From assembly GCA_023432465.1 (NCBI GenBank), contig JAEYUO010000020.1, positions 1 through 30,528 on the forward strand: a stretch of 30,528 nucleotides of DNA, in the 5' to 3' direction. The translations under genes were made by a program, and so were the position numbers. The notes below the pieces were generated by a model. That model was not told the DNA's origin and searched no databases. It worked only from the letters and a program-made list of their open reading frames with translations. The DNA comes from Planctomycetota bacterium (GTDB lineage Bacteria > Planctomycetota > Phycisphaerae > Phycisphaerales > UBA1924). Shown here piece by piece: positions 27,355 to 30,528 of the stretch (position 1 is the stretch's first letter; each line of letters starts with the position of its first letter).

Positions 27355-28263
27355 TCACACCGCGCTGGGGTGCCAGATCGTCTTCATCTCGACCACTGGT
27401 TCGATCCACCACGGCGATTCGCATTCGCCGGCATCGAGCCAGTCCACGTCCCCGCTCGAGGCCTTGGTGCCCCGCTGCTTCGGTGCCTTCTTGTCCATCA
27501 CCTTGACGCGCTTGACGTTCTCCGCCGCGCCCTCGCGCAGCGTCCGAGCATGCTCTGCGGACACCCCCGCCGCGAGCACCGCATCGATGTCCCGATGCCC
27601 GGCAATCACCGGCACCAGTTCATCGCGCATCCCCGTCAGCAGATTCAGCACGCCACCCGGCAGGTCGCTCGTCGCGAAGACCTCGGCCAGCACCGCCGCG
27701 GCGATCGGGTGCCGCTCGCTCGCCACCGCCACCACCGCGTTCCCTGCGCACATCGCCGGCGCACACAAGCTTACCAGCCCCAGCAGCCCCGGCTCATCGG
27801 GCGCGACGACCGCTACGACACCCGTCGCCTCCGGCACCGTGAAGTTGTAGTAGGGCCCCGCCACCGCGTTGTTGCACCCCAGCACCTGGGCATACTTGTC
27901 CGCCCACCCGGCAAACGCGACCAACCGGTCGATCGTCGCCTCCACCTCACGTTTGGCCGCGGCGGGCTTTTCGCCGCCAACGGCGAGCGCGGCCGCCAGT
28001 TCCTCGCGCTTGCCCTCCATCATCTCCGCCATGCGGTACAGGATCTGCCCGCGCAGGTACGCCGTGGCGTTCTTCCAACCCGGCAACGCCTTCCGCGCCG
28101 CAGTCACCGCATCGCGCAGGTCCTTGCGCGACGCATGGCACACGTGCGCTGCTACCCGCCCGCGCGAGTCGGACACGGCGATCGTCCGCCCGCTCTCGGA
28201 GCGCGGGAACTTGCCGTCGATGAACAACTTGTAGGTCTTGGTTACTTCGAGTCGGTTGGTCAT
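27355..28263 (-). CDS. Truncated, non-catalytic aldehyde dehydrogenase-like protein (ALDH16 C-terminal-domain-like)
   Basis: An ALDH-fold protein of 302 residues that lacks the catalytic half. TYKLFIDGKFPRSESGRTI and DLRDAVTAARKALPGWKN match the N-terminal ALDH region. GVVAVVAPDEPGLLGLVSL stands where active enzymes have the PWNFP block, without the key Asn. CAGNAVVAVASERHP replaces the KPAE region, so the NAD-binding Lys is lost. The FNxGxxC cysteine block and the ELGGK glutamate are absent; the protein ends instead in WIEPVVEMKTIWHPSAV. It is therefore unlikely to oxidise aldehydes. In ALDH16 enzymes such an inactive domain is fused behind a full ALDH domain and supports dimer and active-site structure. 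Here the full ALDH is encoded upstream on the same strand, so it is probably the partner. The start at 28263 has GAAAGAG 5 nt upstream. Confidence 0.87.
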   Translation of the reverse strand: MTNRLEVTKTYKLFIDGKFPRSESGRTIAVSDSRGRVAAHVCHASRKDLRDAVTAARKALPGWKNATAYLRGQILYRMAEMMEGKREELAAALAVGGEKPAAAKREVEATIDRLVAFAGWADKYAQVLGCNNAVAGPYYNFTVPEATGVVAVVAPDEPGLLGLVSLCAPAMCAGNAVVAVASERHPIAAAVLAEVFATSDLPGGVLNLLTGMRDELVPVIAGHRDIDAVLAAGVSAEHARTLREGAAENVKRVKVMDKKAPKQRGTKASSGDVDWLDAGECESPWWIEPVVEMKTIWHPSAV

Positions 28264-28290
28264 GGAAGCTCTTTCAACACGGGCAACTTC

Positions 28291-28753
28291 AACACGGAGG
28301 CGCACAGAGGCGCACGGAGGGAAGAAGGGATTCGAATCAAAGCACTCGACGGACAATCCCATCCTTGAGGTGCTGCACATTGAAGTTCAAGAGCAGGCCA
28401 ACTCGGCAACCGAGCAGCCGCATGTGGGTGAACAGTTGCGATTCGTGTACTGGAAGAACTTTCTCCAGCGTCTTCAACTCGACAATCACCACGCCTTCAA
28501 CCATCAGATCAAGGCGAAAACCGCAGTCCAGTTGCTGGCCTTTGTAGACTACGGGAACTGGCAACTGTCTCTTGACTGATAGCCCGCGCTCACCGAGTTC
28601 GTAAGCCAAACAGGTTTCATAGACATTCTCAAGCAGACCTGGGCCGAGCTGCGTGTGAACCTCCATCGCAGCGTTCAGGATCTGCGAGGTCAATTCTTTA
28701 TGAATCAACTCTCCCATGCCTTCACTCCGTGCGCCCCCGTGCGCCTCCGTGTT
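28291..28753. repeat. Imperfect 34-bp terminal inverted repeats around the GxxExxY gene
   Basis: The left arm is 28291-28324 (plus strand, starting AACACGGAGGCGCAC). The right arm is 28720-28753 (minus strand, starting with the same 15 bases). 31 of 34 positions match. The arms consist of short CGGAGG/CGCAC repeats. Outside them, CTCTTTC occurs at 28269-28275 and again at 28761-28767, a possible 7-bp target-site duplication. The right arm also supplies GGAG as ribosome-binding site for the enclosed gene. Confidence 0.85.
28337..28717 (-). CDS. GxxExxY family protein
   Basis: A small protein of 126 residues. The signature GxxExxY is GLLENVY (27-33) inside HTQLGPGLLENVYETCLAYE. A following strand pair, RLDLMVEGVVIVELK (D70, E80, K82), resembles a PD-(D/E)XK nuclease core, which is consistent with the family but unproven as activity. 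GxxExxY proteins occur in multiple copies in many environmental genomes and their role is not settled. The start at 28717 has GGAG 7 nt upstream, within the right inverted repeat; a longer frame reaches 28783 but would overlap the preceding ALDH gene. The gene fills a short cassette bounded by inverted repeats and separates two ALDH genes. Confidence 0.9.
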   Translation of the reverse strand: MGELIHKELTSQILNAAMEVHTQLGPGLLENVYETCLAYELGERGLSVKRQLPVPVVYKGQQLDCGFRLDLMVEGVVIVELKTLEKVLPVHESQLFTHMRLLGCRVGLLLNFNVQHLKDGIVRRVL

Positions 28754-28769
28754 TCCCTCCCTCTTTCGC

Positions 28770-30422
28770 CTACAGATCCACATACCCCCTCAACCCCTGC
28801 ATCCCCCCCTCCCTTCCAAACCCGCTCTCCTTGAACCCACCGAACGGGCTCGCCGCATCAAACTTGTTGTACGTGTTCAGCCACACCACACCCGCTTCGA
28901 GTTTGCGGGCGACCTCGAAGATCTTCGACCCCTTGTCCGTCCACACGCCCGCGGCCAGTCCGTACGGCGAGTTGTTCGCCCGCATGATCGCCTCCTCCGG
29001 CGTGCGGAAGCTCATCACCGCCAGCACCGGCCCGAAGATCTCCTCCCGCGCGATCGTGTGCGACGGCTGCACACCTTTGAAGAAACACGGACGGCACCAG
29101 AAGCCGCGCTCCGGCAACCCGGCCCGCGATGCCAACTCGCTGCCTTCATTTGCTGATCTGCTGCTCTGCTGATTTGCTGCTCTCGCCGTCCCCGGCACGC
29201 ACAGTTCCGCCCCCTCTTCCTCACCCTGCTGCAAATACCCCTCGATCTTCTCCAGCTGCGCACGCGAGTTGATCGCCCCCAGGTCCGTGTTCTTGTCCAT
29301 CGGGTCGCCGACCCGCAGGCTCGCCAGCCGGATCGCCAGCTTTGCCGTCACCTCATCGAGCACGCTCTCCTGCACGAACAGCCGCGACCCCGCGCAGCAC
29401 ACGTGCCCCTGGTTGAAATAGATCCCCTGCACGATCCCCTCGACCGCCTGGTCGATGCTCGCATCCGCGAAGATGATGTTCGCCGACTTCCCGCCGAGTT
29501 CGAGCGTCAGCCGCTTGCTCGTCCCCGAGATCGCCGACGCGATCCTCTTCCCCACCTCCGTCGAGCCCGTGAACGCGACCTTGTCGATCCCGGGGTGATT
29601 CACAAGCGCTGCCCCCGTCCGCCCGTCGCCCGTCACGATGTTCACCACGCCAGGCGGCAGACCCACCTCATCACAGATCTCCGCAAGCCGCAGCGCGGTC
29701 AGCGATGTCGTCTCCGCGGGCTTGAGCACCACCGTGTTCCCGCACGCAAGCGCCGGCGCGATCTTCCACGCCGCCATCAGCAGCGGGAAGTTCCAAGGAA
29801 TGATCTGCCCGCACACACCCACCGGCCGCGGCGTGCGCCCTGCGAACGCATACTCCAGCTTGTCCGCCCACCCCGCGTGATAGAAAAAGTGCTGCGCCGC
29901 CAGCGGCACATCAACATCCCGCGACTCGCGGATCGGCTTCCCCCCGTTCATCGTCTCGAGGATCGCCAGTTCCCGCGCACGCTCCTGGATCCGCCGCGCG
30001 ATCCGGAACAGAAACTTCCCCCGCTCCTTCCCCGGCATCGCCCCCCACTTCGCCTGCGCCTTCCGCGCTGCGCTCACCGCGGCATCCACCTCCGCCTCCC
30101 CCGCCTGCGTGATCCGCGACAGCACCCGCTCCGTCGCCGGGTTGAACGTCTCAAACCTCCCCCCGCCGCCCCCACTCCCCCCCGCCTTCCTGCCCTTCGG
30201 CTCGATCCACTTCCCATCAATGAACAGACCATACCGCTCCGCGATCGACACCTTCACCGTCTCGGGCGCGGCGGCATATTCCCACGCAGCGCCGAACTCC
30301 AGCGCAGGCTTCAGGCCCTCGCGGCCCTTGATGTGCACGATCGCCCCCGCGCTCTCACCGTTCTCCGGCGCGCATCCGTCAACAGTCTTGCCGACCACCG
30401 TCCCGCTCTGGCTGGTATTCAT
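28770..30422 (-). CDS. NAD(P)-dependent aldehyde dehydrogenase (ALDH16-like catalytic subunit)
   Basis: Oxidises aldehydes to acids; 550 residues, longer than the usual 490-500. The N-terminal extension contains LEFGAAWEYAAAPE followed by YGLFIDGKWIEP, which resembles the start of ALDH16 proteins. Catalytic elements are intact: PWNFP (N211), KPAE (K234), GSTEVGK for NAD, LELGGK (E308) and FNQGHVCCAGSR with C342 at the position of human ALDH2 Cys302. EEIFGPVL and SPFGGFKESGFGRE are the usual C-terminal blocks. There are two low-complexity insertions: a Gly run (about 80-89) and a Ser/Asn/Gln/Ala stretch (about 412-438). The start at 30422 is set by TACGCT 6 nt upstream. The non-catalytic ALDH partner follows on the same strand beyond the GxxExxY cassette, suggesting a split ALDH16. 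Confidence 0.93.
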   Translation of the reverse strand: MNTSQSGTVVGKTVDGCAPENGESAGAIVHIKGREGLKPALEFGAAWEYAAAPETVKVSIAERYGLFIDGKWIEPKGRKAGGSGGGGGRFETFNPATERVLSRITQAGEAEVDAAVSAARKAQAKWGAMPGKERGKFLFRIARRIQERARELAILETMNGGKPIRESRDVDVPLAAQHFFYHAGWADKLEYAFAGRTPRPVGVCGQIIPWNFPLLMAAWKIAPALACGNTVVLKPAETTSLTALRLAEICDEVGLPPGVVNIVTGDGRTGAALVNHPGIDKVAFTGSTEVGKRIASAISGTSKRLTLELGGKSANIIFADASIDQAVEGIVQGIYFNQGHVCCAGSRLFVQESVLDEVTAKLAIRLASLRVGDPMDKNTDLGAINSRAQLEKIEGYLQQGEEEGAELCVPGTARAANQQSSRSANEGSELASRAGLPERGFWCRPCFFKGVQPSHTIAREEIFGPVLAVMSFRTPEEAIMRANNSPYGLAAGVWTDKGSKIFEVARKLEAGVVWLNTYNKFDAASPFGGFKESGFGREGGMQGLRGYVDL

Positions 30423-30428
30423 GCTACA

Positions 30429-30434
30429 AGCGTA
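30429..30434 (-). promoter_or_regulatory. -10-like hexamer TACGCT at the ALDH start
   Basis: TACGCT on the minus strand is followed by 6 nt (TGTAGC) and the ATG at 30422, with no Shine-Dalgarno sequence. It matches the spacing at the DAACS symporter and GH31 genes and decides the start over an in-frame codon at 30473. Confidence 0.58.
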
Positions 30435-30479
30435 TCGACCCAGTCCCATGCCCGTGGTCAGTGCCGATCTCACCTCGTC

Positions 30480-30528
30480 CCAGGACCCAGGACTCAGGAC
30501 TCAGGACTCAGGACTCAGGACTCAGGAC
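30480..30528. repeat. Heptamer tandem repeat running off the window end
   Basis: Seven head-to-tail 7-bp units: two CCAGGAC followed by five TCAGGAC, the last ending at the final base of the window, so the array may continue. It lies about 50 bp upstream of the ALDH promoter in apparently non-coding DNA. Confidence 0.95.

Larger units (their letters stand above)
28276..28760. mobile_element. Putative small GxxExxY cassette bounded by inverted repeats
   Basis: About 485 bp between the two CTCTTTC copies, holding the inverted repeats and a single gene. No transposase is encoded, so mobility would need a factor supplied in trans. Removing the cassette and one CTCTTTC copy joins the upstream ALDH stop codon to the downstream start with a 14-bp gap that includes GAAAGAG. 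That reconstructed junction is the main reason for calling it an insertion. Confidence 0.55.

Noticed and set aside
28238..28579. Plus-strand frame across the GxxExxY cassette
   Set aside because: It is the antisense of the GxxExxY gene and crosses an inverted repeat; no start signal.

Overview
The window is high-GC bacterial DNA that reads as a chromosome segment of a planctomycete of the class Phycisphaerae. The clearest sign is a secreted protein ending in two dockerin-like repeats and a terminal Gly-Cys, the 'GC-type dockerin' known from that group. A B12-dependent ribonucleotide reductase, a Kdo transferase and the gene density agree with this. The assignment is inference from protein style; no rRNA or marker-gene comparison was possible.

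Layout. 1-2170: 3' end of nrdJ. 2401-3417: secreted protein of unknown family (minus). 3669-4784 and 4802-6346: a YpdA-like flavoprotein and a DASS/SLC13 anion symporter, divergent with only 17 bp between starts. 6679-6766: tRNA-Ser(CGA), with a terminator. 6922-8847: dnaK. 9153-10037: rsmG. 10101-10811: PrsW-type protease. 10848-13016: ABC exporter. 13076-13549: DUF3293 protein. 13583-14932: glutamate/dicarboxylate symporter. 14941-15378: ferritin-like protein. 15437-18709: family 31 glycosidase. 18984-20951: GC-type dockerin protein. 21000-23555: secreted alpha/beta-hydrolase. 23601-25589: VKOR-DsbA-DsbA fusion. 25693-25766: tRNA-Val(TAC), followed after 16 bp by waaA (25783-27144). 27355-30422: an ALDH16-like pair, with the catalytic and non-catalytic aldehyde dehydrogenase domains on separate genes and a GxxExxY gene between them inside inverted repeats. 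The window ends in a heptamer tandem repeat.

How it works together. Most units are housekeeping functions. Two local stories stand out. First, the redox fusion and the downstream secreted hydrolase probably form one operon, next to a secreted protein whose only two cysteines bracket its dockerin. Second, the ALDH pair looks like an operon that was split by a small mobile cassette: removing the cassette and one copy of a 7-bp flanking repeat leaves a 14-bp intergenic gap with a Shine-Dalgarno-like sequence.

Expression signals fall into two classes. About half of the genes have no Shine-Dalgarno sequence but a TANNNT hexamer 5-9 nt before the start codon, as expected for leaderless mRNAs. dnaK, the ferritin gene and the secreted proteins have Shine-Dalgarno sequences. 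I used this pattern to choose several start codons.
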